DNA of 64,000 nt from Komagataeibacter xylinus. GTDB taxonomy: Bacteria > Pseudomonadota > Alphaproteobacteria > Acetobacterales > Acetobacteraceae. The translations under genes were made by a program, and so were the position numbers. Below the pieces are notes generated by a model, which did no database searches, was not told the DNA's origin, and saw nothing but the letters and a program-made list of their open reading frames with translations. The stretch covers positions 714,001-778,000 of the forward strand of contig NZ_CP041348.1 in assembly GCF_009834365.1 (NCBI RefSeq). Reading direction: 5' to 3'. Shown one piece after another: positions 26,532-37,000 of the stretch; position 1 is the first letter of the stretch; each line of letters opens with the position of its first letter.

Positions 26532-27890
26532 ATGAATTATAAAAACAATTATATAATGCCATCATGTTTTTCATTCTTTATGGCCATGATTTCAAGCTGC
26601 GTGTTCTTCCCCGGGTTCATGAGCTTTGATTCCTTTTATCAGTATGGGCAGGCTCTTGGGCTGGAACCCCTTACCGATGTCCATCCACCCATCATGTCCT
26701 ATATCTGGCGGGCACTCTGTGTGGTGACAAAATCACCCGGAACATTGTTGTTCTTTGATCAGATCATTTACTGGCTGGCCATTCTTCTCTTTGCCTGCGC
26801 GGTGTCCAGACGGTCCTGGCGTCGTGTCATCATGATCGGGTGTCTCGGCTTCTGGCCACCGCTTTACATCACCTCGCTCCATTTATGGGCCGATGCAGGC
26901 ATGATGGCCTTTCTGGCGCTTACTGTCGCCTGCCTGGCAGTCCAGATTACTGACGAGAGAAAACGCTGGCTTGTCATGGCAGGCGTGGCCCTGTTTGTTG
27001 CCGCTTCCTTGCGGCATAATGCCATAACCGGCGTCATTCCACTGATGTGTTACATTGCATGGCGTTTTGCCAGGAATTTTCCTGCGCCGGTTCCAGCCTG
27101 CATGAAAATTCTTGCTTCTTTATTCCTGGTTCTGGTGCTTGGCCAGAAAGCCTTGTCCATTGGCGTCGAACACGTGCCACAACTTGGCACAGTTCTTGTA
27201 TGGGACCTGACAGCAATCAGCGTGGCCGAAAATAAAGATGTCATTCCTGATTATGTTCCAAAAACACCCGGCCCGGATTTTGTCGGGCGCTTACGCTCTC
27301 ATTGGGACGCCAACACAAGGGTGCCCAGCGCCGCTGAATCTTCTCCAGACCTGACGCCAGCGGAGGTAAGGCAACAGTGGACGCCGGTGCAGGAAAAGCG
27401 ACTGATCAAGGACTGGCTAAAAGCAATCATTCATGATCCTGGCGCATATGCCGCACATCGCATGCACGTGGCCAAAACGCTCCTCGGCCTTACGCATGAA
27501 GTTTATTTACCGTATTTCTATATCGGCATAGATACGCCCAACGCATATGGCATTGATTTTAAATTTCATAAACTTGTTTATAAAATAATGCATTCAGTAT
27601 TTGATAAAGAAAAAAAATGGATAATCTATAAAGTATGGATTTACGCTTTGATTGAATTGTATTTGTTGTCTTTCTATCTATATCGATCACTCGTTCTCCA
27701 TAAAACGGGTTATTTTGGTGCATTGCCTGCCATAACCGTATTAAGTGGCATCATGATAGAACTGCCCCTCTTCATTCTTGCCCCGGCGGCTCATTTCCGA
27801 TATTCGGTCTGGCTTGTTTTCAGCACTCTTCTTGCGCTTATCCTGACAGTTTCTGAAAGGTATATGCGAAAAACCTCTGACGCTGCCTGA
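26532..27890 (+). CDS. multi-spanning membrane protein, GT-C glycosyltransferase-like
   Basis: 452 aa with about ten hydrophobic segments. The first loop after helix 1 has FMSFDSFYQYGQA and TDVHPPIMSYIWR. Acidic residues in the first periplasmic loop and the PP pattern are features of GT-C enzymes such as PMT/ArnT that use polyprenyl-phosphate sugars. A soluble loop lies at about 230-310, then further helices. It would work at the outer face of the inner membrane. The lipid-sugar synthase (broken GT2) and a flippase-like gene lie 1.4-5 kb downstream on the other strand, so the three may have formed one glycosylation module. The gene is AT-richer than the chromosomal neighbours. Confidence 0.6.
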   Translation: MNYKNNYIMPSCFSFFMAMISSCVFFPGFMSFDSFYQYGQALGLEPLTDVHPPIMSYIWRALCVVTKSPGTLLFFDQIIYWLAILLFACAVSRRSWRRVIMIGCLGFWPPLYITSLHLWADAGMMAFLALTVACLAVQITDERKRWLVMAGVALFVAASLRHNAITGVIPLMCYIAWRFARNFPAPVPACMKILASLFLVLVLGQKALSIGVEHVPQLGTVLVWDLTAISVAENKDVIPDYVPKTPGPDFVGRLRSHWDANTRVPSAAESSPDLTPAEVRQQWTPVQEKRLIKDWLKAIIHDPGAYAAHRMHVAKTLLGLTHEVYLPYFYIGIDTPNAYGIDFKFHKLVYKIMHSVFDKEKKWIIYKVWIYALIELYLLSFYLYRSLVLHKTGYFGALPAITVLSGIMIELPLFILAPAAHFRYSVWLVFSTLLALILTVSERYMRKTSDAA

Positions 27891-27929
27891 CGTGCCTCCA
27901 AAAATATAACCCGTTTCAGGAAGCGTTTA

Positions 27930-28980
27930 GAGCATTCTGTGATTAGATTGATGCGTATCCTGAGTTCTTGAGATAATTGGCGCATTCCCGTGGAGAGAAG
28001 CATTTGATGAGTTCGCCGATGCGTTTCCATGTTGTCTCAACGGATCTCTCTGCGGCTTTTCGCAGCAAAGTCTTGAGTTTGGCGAAGGCCTGTTCGATCG
28101 GATTGAGATCGGGACTGTAGGGCGGCAGGAAGATCATCCTCGCCCCGACAGCCCGAATGGCCTTGCGAACCGCATCGCCCTTGTGACTGCCGAGATTGTC
28201 GAGCACGACGATATCGCCCGGCTTGAGTGTTGGAACCAGAAACTGCTCGACATAGGCCAAAAAACTGCGCCCGTTGATCGGTCCGTCGAGAACGCAGGGT
28301 GCGGTGATCCGGTCATGACGCAAGGCAGCCAGAAAGGTCAGTGTCTTCCAGTGGCCATGAGGGACTCTGGCTCTCAGTCTCTCACCTTTGCGGCAACGGC
28401 CGTGCGTGCGCGTCATGTTGGTCTTGGCCCAGGTTTCGTCGATAAAGACCAGATGCGTGGGATCTATATCGGCCTGATAGCGCTTCCAGAATTTACGCTT
28501 GCGCGCGACGTCAGGCCGATCCTGCTCGCAGGGCAGCACGCTTTTTTTTGAAGCTGATCCCTTCGGATTGGAAAAAGCGCGAGAGCATGCCTGTGTCGGC
28601 CTGAACGCCACGCTCCTCGCGCAGTCGGATCGACAGCGCCGCAAGGGTGATATCAGGTTCGGCATCAATGATGGCCAGCAGCCAGGCCCGTTCAGGTCTG
28701 GTTTTCGAGGGACGATGCCCGCCCGTGCCGGCGCAGCACCGATCTCCGATGCGTCTTGCGCGCTGCACCCATTTGATCGCTGAAGAATCACTCACGCCGA
28801 AACGCCGCGCCGCTGCCCGGCAACTCATGCCGTCTTTCTCCACCGCATCAATCACGCGGTCTCGTAAATCCTGCGAGTAAGCTTTTGGCATGAAGGCTGG
28901 CCTCCTTCACCAGTCTTCATCTTGAATCACATCAGACGCCCTTTTGGAATCCTATGATTCAATCTATTCGCAGCGTGCTC
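27930..28980 (-). mobile_element. IS630-family insertion sequence
   Basis: 1051 bp. Imperfect terminal inverted repeats: left end GAGCATTCTGTGATTAGATT, right end (complement) GAGCACGCTGCGAATAGATT. The element is flanked by TA on both sides (27928-27929 and 28981-28982), the IS630 target duplication. It carries one transposase in two frames. Confidence 0.88.
27943..28891 (-). CDS. IS630-family transposase, two overlapping frames
   Basis: Frame A (28511-28891) starts [20 protein letters not shown] with an N-terminal helix-turn-helix. Frame B (to 27943) has the DDE catalytic core: [24 protein letters not shown], and [20 protein letters not shown]. Frames join at a run of eight A (complement of 28542-28549), where transcriptional slippage or a +1/-2 ribosomal shift would give a full transposase. 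The DDE residues look intact, so the element may be active. Confidence 0.85.
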
Positions 28981-28982
28981 TA

Positions 28983-29190
28983 GTCGAGCAGGAACCGGAA
29001 GCCGGACTGAAGGTCTCCAACCTTTGCAGCAGCCACGGGACCAGTGACACGACGCTCTATACCGTTATGTCGGACTCAAGGTTTCCGCACCGAAACGCCT
29101 GACAGCACTGGAAGGCAAAAGCAGCCACCTGAAACGTCTTCTTGCAGATACCATACTGGCACAACGCGACACTGTTCACGCCCCTGACGC
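28983..29190 (+). pseudogene. remnant of IS3-family transposase orfA
   Basis: Two pieces in different frames read GLKVSNLCSSHGTSDTTLY and then YRYVGLKVSAPKRLTALEGK, followed by SSHLKRLLADTILAQRD. This is the orfA pattern LKVxDLCRKxGISxATxY / RLKALExENxxLKKLLAEL. A frameshift lies near 29070. No orfB follows; the remnant abuts the IS630 right end. Confidence 0.55.
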
Positions 29191-29322
29191 ATGCCCGCCA
29201 GGTTCTGCTCAGACCGCCATACAAGGATGCAAGAGCGGCACGTCAGTCGGGTAGCGCTTATCGCGCCGCCTGAACATCGGGGACGACTTCTGTAACCTTC
29301 CAGCAGATCAGGGCAGGATTTC
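29191..29322. other. short intergenic stretch
   Basis: Degenerate sequence after the IS3 remnant; I see no gene or hairpin of note. Confidence 0.35.
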
Positions 29323-30213
29323 TTATTTGTTCAACGATATGGAAGACGGACGGGGCATTAAGAAAGCACTTACAAAAAACAGTAAGTCACCCATAACTGT
29401 GACCATCCGCCCTAAAAAAACGGCCATCAGCAGATCGGCTTCCACCACAATACCTTTGAGAAAAAAGAGCAGAATCATTTCACGAATGCCTACACCGGCA
29501 GGCGCGCCTGGTGTGACCATGCCAATGAGCCAGGCAATAATATAAGAACCACCAATGAAAATCCATTGTTGAATGGTAATATTACTTTCCCCAGATATTA
29601 TTCTCAGAACAAGAGAAAAAACCGAGCTTGAGATAAAAAGAAAAATCATCTGCCAAAAGAATGCCCATGCCAGATGCTTGCCTGCAAATTTCCACAAGAA
29701 ACCAATTATGGCGATGGAAACCGATATCAGTAATATAACACCAAAAAATGGCGTAAAGGAAGGAAACGCGTACGATGATATAACGCAGACAAACAACGAT
29801 CCGGTTATGAACTGGAGCCCGTGTTCCCAGATCATTGATTTGGTCAGTATTCCTGCAGGTATTCCTTCTGCCATGCCCCTGATCTGCCGACTGGCTAGAT
29901 GGAAAATATTGCCAGGTACATATTTGGCAAGCTGGGACAGACCGTAAATCCTGATTGCATTAAGTCTTTTTATAGGCACATCAAAATATTTTATTATATA
30001 CCACCATGACAGACCAAGTAAATGACTTGCAGTTCCATAAATAACAATGAGAAGGCAGATCAAACACCATGAAAGAGGCGTAACAACTGATATGTTTATT
30101 TTTGACCAGTATGAATACAGTTTAATCGCAACAAAAATAATACCGGATAAAGCTAATCCGCTCCCACCCCAATGCAGAATACGTTGAAAAGTGGGAGATA
30201 TTTTTGATGTCAT
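29323..30213 (-). CDS. flippase-like membrane protein (LPG synthase TM / UPF0104 type)
   Basis: 296 aa, about eight membrane helices. Key stretch YGLSQLAKYVPGNIFHLASR near residue 90 and GMVTPGAPAGVGIREMILLFFL near 235 are the two conserved motifs of this family, which includes the membrane part of lysylphosphatidylglycerol synthase. Members next to GT2 genes are thought to move or protect polyprenyl-linked sugars. Its start overlaps the stop of the broken GT2 gene by 4 bp (ATGA), so loss of the GT2 through the IS probably also reduces its translation. Confidence 0.75.
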   Translation of the reverse strand: MTSKISPTFQRILHWGGSGLALSGIIFVAIKLYSYWSKINISVVTPLSWCLICLLIVIYGTASHLLGLSWWYIIKYFDVPIKRLNAIRIYGLSQLAKYVPGNIFHLASRQIRGMAEGIPAGILTKSMIWEHGLQFITGSLFVCVISSYAFPSFTPFFGVILLISVSIAIIGFLWKFAGKHLAWAFFWQMIFLFISSSVFSLVLRIISGESNITIQQWIFIGGSYIIAWLIGMVTPGAPAGVGIREMILLFFLKGIVVEADLLMAVFLGRMVTVMGDLLFFVSAFLMPRPSSISLNK

Positions 30214-30789
30214 GAAGATTTATCCGTATCCTGCCTGAACGTATTGTTCTGTCTGCCTGTATCTGTCTCAGACAATTCAAAAACCGTATCGGGTGTCAGA
30301 TTGGATGCCTTGAAACGGATATCTTCCAGCAATTTGCGGTTCGCTGCGAGAAGGTCAGCGAGGAACGCCACCAGAAATGTCTGAAAGCCCATCCCCAAGG
30401 CGACCGACGCCAGGATCAGGGACTGGATATGTCCATTTCCTGATCCCGTAAAATAATACCACATGAAGCGCAGACCGATCAAAAAACCGATACTGAAGGT
30501 GATCGCCCCAATTGTTCCAAAAAATCGGAAAGGACTATAAATTATAAAAATACGTACAATGGTTACAATGCTACGTTTTATATAAGATGGAATGCTTTTC
30601 AACAATCTCGAGGGTCGAAGATCATCGTTTACATGCACTGGAACCGAGACAATGGTCATGTTGTTTTGACCTGCCTGAATAATTGTTTCCAGCGTGTAAG
30701 TATAATCATTGAAAACGATCAGTCTTTGTGCCGCAGCACGACTGATGGCCCGGAAGCCGCTAGGCGCATCGGGAATATTCGTGCGACTG
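30210..30789 (-). pseudogene. 3' part of IS-split GT2 polyprenyl-phosphate glycosyltransferase
   Basis: Resumes the reading frame at RTNIPDAPSGFRAISRAAAQ and runs through two C-terminal membrane helices (IFIIYSPFRFFGTIGAITF; LILASVALGMGFQTFLVAF), as in GtrB/ArnC-type enzymes. Removing the IS and one ACTG copy joins this in frame with the 5' part at 32081-32518, giving GVVRMAS-RTNIPDAPSGF and a protein of 337 aa. On its own this piece lacks the nucleotide-sugar site. Confidence 0.85.
30786..30789. repeat. ACTG target-site duplication (left copy)
   Basis: ACTG here matches ACTG at 32081-32084, immediately outside the two IS5 ends. Confidence 0.8.
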
Positions 30790-32080
30790 GGAGGGTTCGA
30801 AAAACCCCTTGGCTCTGAATTGGTGGCTGTGATTCCATACCTTGTGTGATGATTGGGGGGATGGCTCATGAAGCAGCCGGGTTTCTTTGATGTTGACGAG
30901 CGGCTTGCCCGGTTAAGCGGGCTTGGCGATCAGTTGGAGGCATTTTCCCGGACTGTGGATTTTGAGGCGTTCCGCCCTGATCTGGAGAAGGCTCTGGCCT
31001 ATTCAGACAGGAGCAAAGGCGGCCGTCCCCCGTTCGATCCGGTGCTGATGTTCAAGATCCTGGTCATCCAGACGCTGAACAATCTCTCCGACGAGCGAAC
31101 GGAATATCTGATCAACGACCGCCTGTCCTTCATGCGTTTCCTCGGTCTGGGACTGTCGGACCGGGTGCCCGATGCCAAAACGGTCTGGCTGTTTCGCGAG
31201 CGTCTGACCGAGGCAGGCGCCATCCAGAAGCTGTTCGAGCGCTTTGACGCCACCCTGCGTAACGCTGGGTATCTGCCGATGTCCGGCCAGATCCTGGATG
31301 CCACGCTGGTGGCAGCGCCAAAGCAGCGCAATACCAAAGGGGAGAAAGCGGATCTCCGGGCGGGACGTATTCCAGAAGACTGGCAGGACAAGCCCGCAAA
31401 GATGTCGCACAAGGATCGTCATGCACGATGGACACTTAAGTTCACGAAGGCGAAGCGGCAGGACGATGGAACCATACCGTCGAGCGATCTCGCCATCCCG
31501 TTCTTTGGCTACAAATCCCACATCTCCATCGACCGGAAGTTTCGGTTCATCCGAAAATGGAAGACGACGGATGCCGCCGCCAGTGATGGTGCGCGATTGA
31601 GAGAGGGGCTGTTAGATAAAACCAATACGGCCTCAAGCGTTTGGGCTGATACAGCTTATCGCTCGAAAGCGAATGAGGACTTCATGGACAAAGAGGGTTT
31701 TGTCTCAAAGGTTCACAGAAAAAAGCCGCATCTCAAGCCTATGCCCCGACATATCCAGAAATCGAATGCTGGAAAGTCCGTGATCCGATCACGCGTCGAG
31801 CACGTCTTTGCCGACCAGAAATCACAGACGGGATTGTTCATCCGAACTGTCGGTATCACCCGGGCCACCATGAGGATCGGGCTGGCCAATATCGTCTACA
31901 ACATGCGCCGCTTCCTCTTCCTCGAAAGGTTGAACGCGAGCGCGTAGTCATCCAGCGGGAGGGCAGTCCCCGATCTGCTCAAAACGCAGATCAAAAGCTA
32001 CCCCAAAAACCGTAAATCAAATCGCCAAAACCCTGAAATCACGAGCCAGGCGCATCAACCAACGGTTCTTCGATCCCTCC
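30790..32080 (+). mobile_element. IS5-family insertion sequence
   Basis: 1291 bp. Left end GGAGGGTTCGAAAAACC; right end in complement GGAGGGATCGAAGAACC: imperfect inverted repeats. Flanked by a perfect 4-bp duplication ACTG. It carries one intact DDE transposase and interrupts a GT2 gene in the opposite orientation. Confidence 0.9.
30868..31947 (+). CDS. IS5-family transposase
   Basis: 359 aa from the ATG at 30868 (MKQPGFFDVDERLARLSGLG); an ATG 15 bp upstream is possible. The N-terminal DUF772-type domain includes RPPFDPVLMFKILVIQTLNNLSDE. The DDE triad is visible in ILDATLVAAPKQR, SSVWADTAYRS and SRVEHVFADQK. No frameshift or stop, so it should be functional. Confidence 0.92.
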   Translation: MKQPGFFDVDERLARLSGLGDQLEAFSRTVDFEAFRPDLEKALAYSDRSKGGRPPFDPVLMFKILVIQTLNNLSDERTEYLINDRLSFMRFLGLGLSDRVPDAKTVWLFRERLTEAGAIQKLFERFDATLRNAGYLPMSGQILDATLVAAPKQRNTKGEKADLRAGRIPEDWQDKPAKMSHKDRHARWTLKFTKAKRQDDGTIPSSDLAIPFFGYKSHISIDRKFRFIRKWKTTDAAASDGARLREGLLDKTNTASSVWADTAYRSKANEDFMDKEGFVSKVHRKKPHLKPMPRHIQKSNAGKSVIRSRVEHVFADQKSQTGLFIRTVGITRATMRIGLANIVYNMRRFLFLERLNASA

Positions 32081-32518
32081 ACTGGCCATTCGCACGACCC
32101 CGCTGCCTAATTTCTGCAGGGATTTCTTTACAAGCGAGAAATGTTCAATGGTGGATATGGGGCGAGCCCCTATCACAATCTCAGCCTGGTTTTGTGTAAC
32201 GGGCAGAGTAAGCTTTGGAATGTCATCGGCGCTGTACTGATTATCGGCATCGGTATTGACGATGACATCCGCACCAAGCCGCAGGCCTGTCTCCAGTCCC
32301 GTCATAAAAGCGCGGGCAAGACCCTTGTTGCTTATATGCCTGACAACATGATCGACACCATTCGCCCTGGCAACCTCCGCAGTGTTATCCTGGCTGCCGT
32401 CATCAATAACGAGCCACTCTACAGTATCAAATCCAGGCACTTGCCGTGGCAGGGCTGCAAGTGCGATTGCAAGTGTTTCAGATTCATTAAAACATGGAAT
32501 TTGTATGATAAGTTTCAT
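32081..32518 (-). pseudogene. 5' part of IS-split GT2 polyprenyl-phosphate glycosyltransferase
   Basis: 146 codons of the original gene: [51 protein letters not shown] and the metal-binding [15 protein letters not shown]. As it stands the frame continues 13 codons into the IS and stops at 32039, giving a 159-aa protein that has the donor site but no acceptor domain or membrane anchor, so it is very likely non-functional. Confidence 0.88.
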
Positions 32519-33117
32519 AATCTATACCTCGGACAGTTTATTCGGGTTGAATAATTCGTGCCCGATTAATGTTACACCATCGTATTGAGAGTGTTACCGC
32601 TCGTCAGATGACCCAGAGCCAACCCTCACCAGGTGACGTTTGCGAGGTATGATGTGCCTCATCGGACGGACGCCCACCGCATTAGCCAATGCGATCTGTT
32701 GGCGGTGCAACAGGTGAGCCGATATCCCTGCCCCGCACGGCGCTTTAATCCGGTCTTGAACGCACGAAGGTCGTGTCGAACCCGCGCGGCTGCGGATTGG
32801 GTCAGAAGGAGGCGATACATCAACGCAGCATATCATAATGACCGCTTTCGATCAACCATGGGTTGCATGACTATCGGATGCTTCGATCAATCAGGGAATG
32901 CCATCCCGTGTGATCCTGTTTCCTGAACTGCCCCGAATTGGGCGGAGCGTAAAATTCCCGGCGGAAAACCGACCCGGGATCGGTCACACGGAATGAAACC
33001 GCTGCAGGGAGCGTAACCGGCGCAGATGCAGCCCTGCCGTTCATTTTTATAATCTCCTGCGCAGCACGTTCCTGCGCTATCGTGATAACAGGCATGTGAG
33101 GATAAGGGAGAAGCCGC
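32519..33117. other. 600-bp intergenic region with element scars
   Basis: No supported gene. The second half (about 32920-33000) has the look of an insertion-sequence end (GAACTGCCCCGAATTGGGCGG region) and the 14-mer GATCGGTCACACGG also found at 26306. The last 20 bp hold the ribosome binding site AAGGGAG of the next gene. Confidence 0.35.
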
Positions 33118-33630
33118 GTGAGTCAGACGTGGGGTGATTTTCAGGCTGTCGTGCAGTTATCGGCGGGCCTGAATGTAGCTATTCTCAGCTTTGTGGATAT
33201 CAGCCTGCCCGCCATAAAGGAACGTCGGCGCGTTTTTGCCAAGGCCCAGCAGGAACTCGACATGCACCGCTCGGCACCGGGAAAGGTGACCTCCGCCGCC
33301 CAGCTTGAGCATGACTGCCAGGTCGATGAAATGAACCAGAAGCTTTACCTGCTGTGGAAAGAATCCTCATCGTTCAGTAACGAGGAAGATTCCCTTATCC
33401 ATTCCACCGGCATTCTGGGCTTTATTGGCGCAGCACTCAGTCTTTTCCTGCTGTGGTATTCAGCGGAATATTATGATGCCAGCATCAGCGTGACCGGAAA
33501 ATTCGTCATCGGCCTGTCATTCTGTTCGTTGATCGGGGCCTTCATCATCAATTTCATGACCGCATCGCAGGCCAGCGTCTTTACCAAACAGTGCAACCAG
33601 ATCCGCGAGCAAATGCGGCAGAAGCTCTAG
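33118..33630 (+). CDS. hypothetical membrane protein
   Basis: 170 aa from a GTG start with AAGGGAG upstream. A charged, helical N-terminal half (FVDISLPAIKERRRVFAKAQQELDMH) is followed by two membrane helices (STGILGFIGAALSLFLLWYS and FVIGLSFCSLIGAFIINFM) and a short cytoplasmic tail. Family unknown. It stands alone on the plus strand between the IS-rich region and the cellulose operon. Confidence 0.65.
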   Translation: MSQTWGDFQAVVQLSAGLNVAILSFVDISLPAIKERRRVFAKAQQELDMHRSAPGKVTSAAQLEHDCQVDEMNQKLYLLWKESSSFSNEEDSLIHSTGILGFIGAALSLFLLWYSAEYYDASISVTGKFVIGLSFCSLIGAFIINFMTASQASVFTKQCNQIREQMRQKL

Positions 33631-33697
33631 ATCCGGCCGTAACGGCACCCGCCCCATGCCAACAGGGCGGATGAAGATATTATCCCGTTACAAAAGC

Positions 33698-34018
33698 CTA
33701 ATGGCCTGCAACACCAGATGACATGACATCCTTCCTGAGATGACTGTCACACTCCATCATGGCGGCATTCTGATCAAAAGCACCACTGGCGGGTGCCGGC
33801 GCATTTCCCACGCATTCCGGGAGGATACGCATGGCCTGAACCTGCTGCGGGCAGGGCAGGTCCGCAACCGGCGGCACGGAAGGTACCCCCCCATAAGGGC
33901 CGGTCAGTTGCGTGTAAGCGGCTCTGGCATCAGGGCACAGATCAGCAGCCTGCGCGGTGCCAGAAATCATCAAAAGTCCAGCCGCAAGTATCAGGCTGCA
34001 TGGACTCCATGCATGCAA
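33698..34018 (-). CDS. small secreted cysteine-containing protein behind bcsC
   Basis: 106 aa from a TTG start 6 bp after the bcsC stop. The N-terminus SLILAAGLLMISGTAQAAD is a good signal peptide cleaved after AQA. The mature 80 residues contain four cysteines (LCPDAR, LPCPQQV, PECVGN, ECDSH), which may form two disulfides in the periplasm. No family recognised. It is placed to be translated with bcsC, so a role in cellulose export or packing is possible. The start codon is the main doubt; there is no ATG before the signal sequence in this frame. Confidence 0.6.
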   Translation of the reverse strand: MHAWSPCSLILAAGLLMISGTAQAADLCPDARAAYTQLTGPYGGVPSVPPVADLPCPQQVQAMRILPECVGNAPAPASGAFDQNAAMMECDSHLRKDVMSSGVAGH

Positions 34019-34024
34019 TATTCA

Positions 34025-37000
34025 TCACCCCGGTGCGTAATGCAGCATGAGCATGCCATGCACTTCATCCCAGCTACCTGAACGCGAATAGCCCCCTTCC
34101 GCCCCCAGCCGCAGGGAAGGTGTCAGTTGATAGACCGCCCGCGCCAGCACGTTACCTGCCAGCCCGCCAGTGGACTGACCCGCATACTGCTCGCGCGCCG
34201 CCATCCCGCCTTCCCCCATGGGGAACATGGCCGTGGCATGCTCGGTATAGTGCTGGTAGCCCGCCTCACCCTTGAACAGCCAGGTCCACCTTCCCGCATG
34301 CCCGTCATAGGTTACCGGCACCAGGGCGGCCATGAAGGCATGCGGCGAGAAGTATCCCCCCTGCCCCCAGGTGAAGAAATACGTGTTGCGCTTATACCCG
34401 AAATACACAAGATCCAGCCCCAGCCGCACGTGATGCGCATCATGGCGGTGCCAGACAAGGGCGGCCCCTCCAGCACCAGCCTCGCTCTCGTGGTTGGCTA
34501 CTGTATGGGTGCCCTGCATCACTGCATAACCACCGCCAGCATACAGGTTATAGCCCGGCTGCGCCCATTCCAGCTGTCCATGCCCGCGGTTGCGCGTTAC
34601 CCCGCCCCAGACCTGCCCCGTGCCGGGATCACGTGCGCCGGAATAGGCCAGAAGGCTGTCGGTCACCGCACGGCGCTCGCCTGTCAGGCGCAGGGTCAGG
34701 TTTTGGGTCAGGTGCGGTGTCAGTTCGATGCCACCCAGCACATTGGTCGTGGTGAAGCCCAGCGGCGTCGAGCCGACATCGGCCGCAAGCCACCGCCACT
34801 GGTAATGCGCTGACAGCGCCACCCCCGCCACGGCGGCCGGCACATGAAAGCCCGGTCGCACGCCATTGGTCGCCACACTGCCATATTGCTGCGCCGTGGT
34901 GCCTGAGGCCAGCGGATCGCCCGACATGAGCACGCTGGGCATGACCGAAAAGGCAAACTGGTGCTGCGTGGACGAGAACGACATGATGGCGGTCATGGGA
35001 ATATTGACCACCGTCATGTGGCCCAGCCCCGGCTGGCCCGAACGGTCGCGGATTTCGAGGTTGCCATCCGCCTGCGGCCCCAGCGTGCGCGACAGGTAAT
35101 CGGCCTGCCGGTCCAGCGCCTGCACGGGGGTCAGATGTGGATCATAATGATAGATCTCCGGCATGCCAGCGCCCATGCCGGGCACGAAATTCGTGCTGAT
35201 ATCGGGCCATTCATCCGTCGCCTGCACGCGCTGTGGCATGCAGCCTGCGTCAATGCGCGTGCCGTGGCCGGTAGTGTCATCCTCATCAGGCCGGGGCGTG
35301 CAGTCGAGCACGCGGGCGCGCTGCACGTCATGCAGGCGGCGGCGGTCGTGGCCGGTCAGGCCATCAATCTCGGCCTGGATCTCCCACGTATCGCCCCAGT
35401 GCGGGTGAGTGGCCTGCAAGGTGCGGGCCATGTCACGTGCCGCGCGTTCATCACCGCTGGCCAGGCTGTCACGCGCAAGGGCGGCCTGGCCCATCCTGTC
35501 ATCGGGGCGCTGGGCCAGCGCCCTTCGGTCATATGTCACGGCACTGCCGGGTAGCCTGCGGGCGGCATCGACACGGCCACGCGCCAGCAGCAGACCGGCA
35601 TCGTTGGGGTTCTGCGCCACAAGGGGGTCGAGCAGGCGGCGGGCGGCATCGGGGTGGCCGTCCAGATCATCTCGGTCCGCCTGCGCGATTGTGAGACTGC
35701 GCTGCATGTCGCTCAGATCACGGGCCTGCCTGGGCGTAAGAGGCCTGCCCTGAATGATGGTGGGCAGGCCGTCGAGCACATGCTGCGCCGCTACGGGGTC
35801 GTCTATCTGCATGAACAGTCCGGCATAGGACAGACTCTGGTTCACGCTCACATGCCCCGCGCTGCCCGCAAGGGCGCGTTGCAGCACGCCTTGCGCCACT
35901 GCCACGGGCGCATGGCGCCTGAGCAGCGCATCCACTACCAGCCGCGCCTGCGTGCCTTCGGGGTCGGGCAAGACAGGCATGGCTGCAAGCAGCGGGATGG
36001 CCTGTGCGTCATCGGCGGGCAGCATGCGGATCTGGTGCCACAGCCTGACCTGCGCCACGCCATCGGCCATAGCAGTGGTAATGTCCGCGCGCGGCAGGCG
36101 GGCAAGCAGCGCATCGGCGCGCGGCATGTCCTGATCCAGCAGGGCGAAGCTGAAGCAGGCCTGCAGGTTCTCATCGGTTGCGGGCACAGGATTGCACGGG
36201 GGCGTCATCAGTGCCCGGGCGCGCGTGGCCTGCCCCTGCGCCAGCCACAGCTGGGCCAGATGCAGGCGCAGCCAGCCATTGCGGGGGGCATCACGCACTG
36301 CCTGCTCAAGCAGCACGGCCCGCTTGCCGGGATCTGGCTCGGTCTCGGCCATGGCGCCGAGCAGGCCTGCTTCAAGGATGGTCACGTCGGGGTAATGCGC
36401 CGCCCTGAGGCGCGCGACCCAGCCTTTGGCCTCGTGAAGCCTGCCTTCCTCGATCAGCACATCGGACAGGGCGGCAATGGCGGCCATGTCACCGGGCGCC
36501 ATCCGCAGCACAGCCCGCCATCCTGCCTCGGCCTGTGCAAGCCGGTGGCGCGACTGTTCAATAATGGCGCGTACCCGCACTGTATCGACAATCTGGCCAT
36601 GGTTTTTCTCCACGGCGGCCAGCATGGCCCAGGCTTCCTCATACTGGTGGCGGCCTACCAGCGCCCACAGTTGCGCAAGCTGTGGGTCGCCCCCCGGCGC
36701 ATCCAGCCCCGCGAGGGCGGTGCGGATGCCCTCGTCAGTAGGAGTGAGGGCGCGCGCCTGCTCCAGAAAGGCGCGCGCGGCCTTTACATCGCCCCGGCGC
36801 TGCGCCACGAGGCCCAGCCCCTCCAGCGCCTCGGGGCGGGGGGGCATACCCTGCATGGAGGTCTGGAAATCACTTTCCGCCTGATCCAGATCCCCTTTCG
36901 CCAGCGCATGGTAGCCCGTACCCACCAGCGCCAGATGTTCGGCCAGCGCACGGTTGGCCTCCTGCACCTTGAGGCGGCTGGCCATGTCCGTATCATCAGG

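Noticed and set aside
26174..26542. 122-codon open frame before the GT-C gene
   Set aside because: Low complexity, no motif, overlaps the start of the better-supported gene; looks like element debris.
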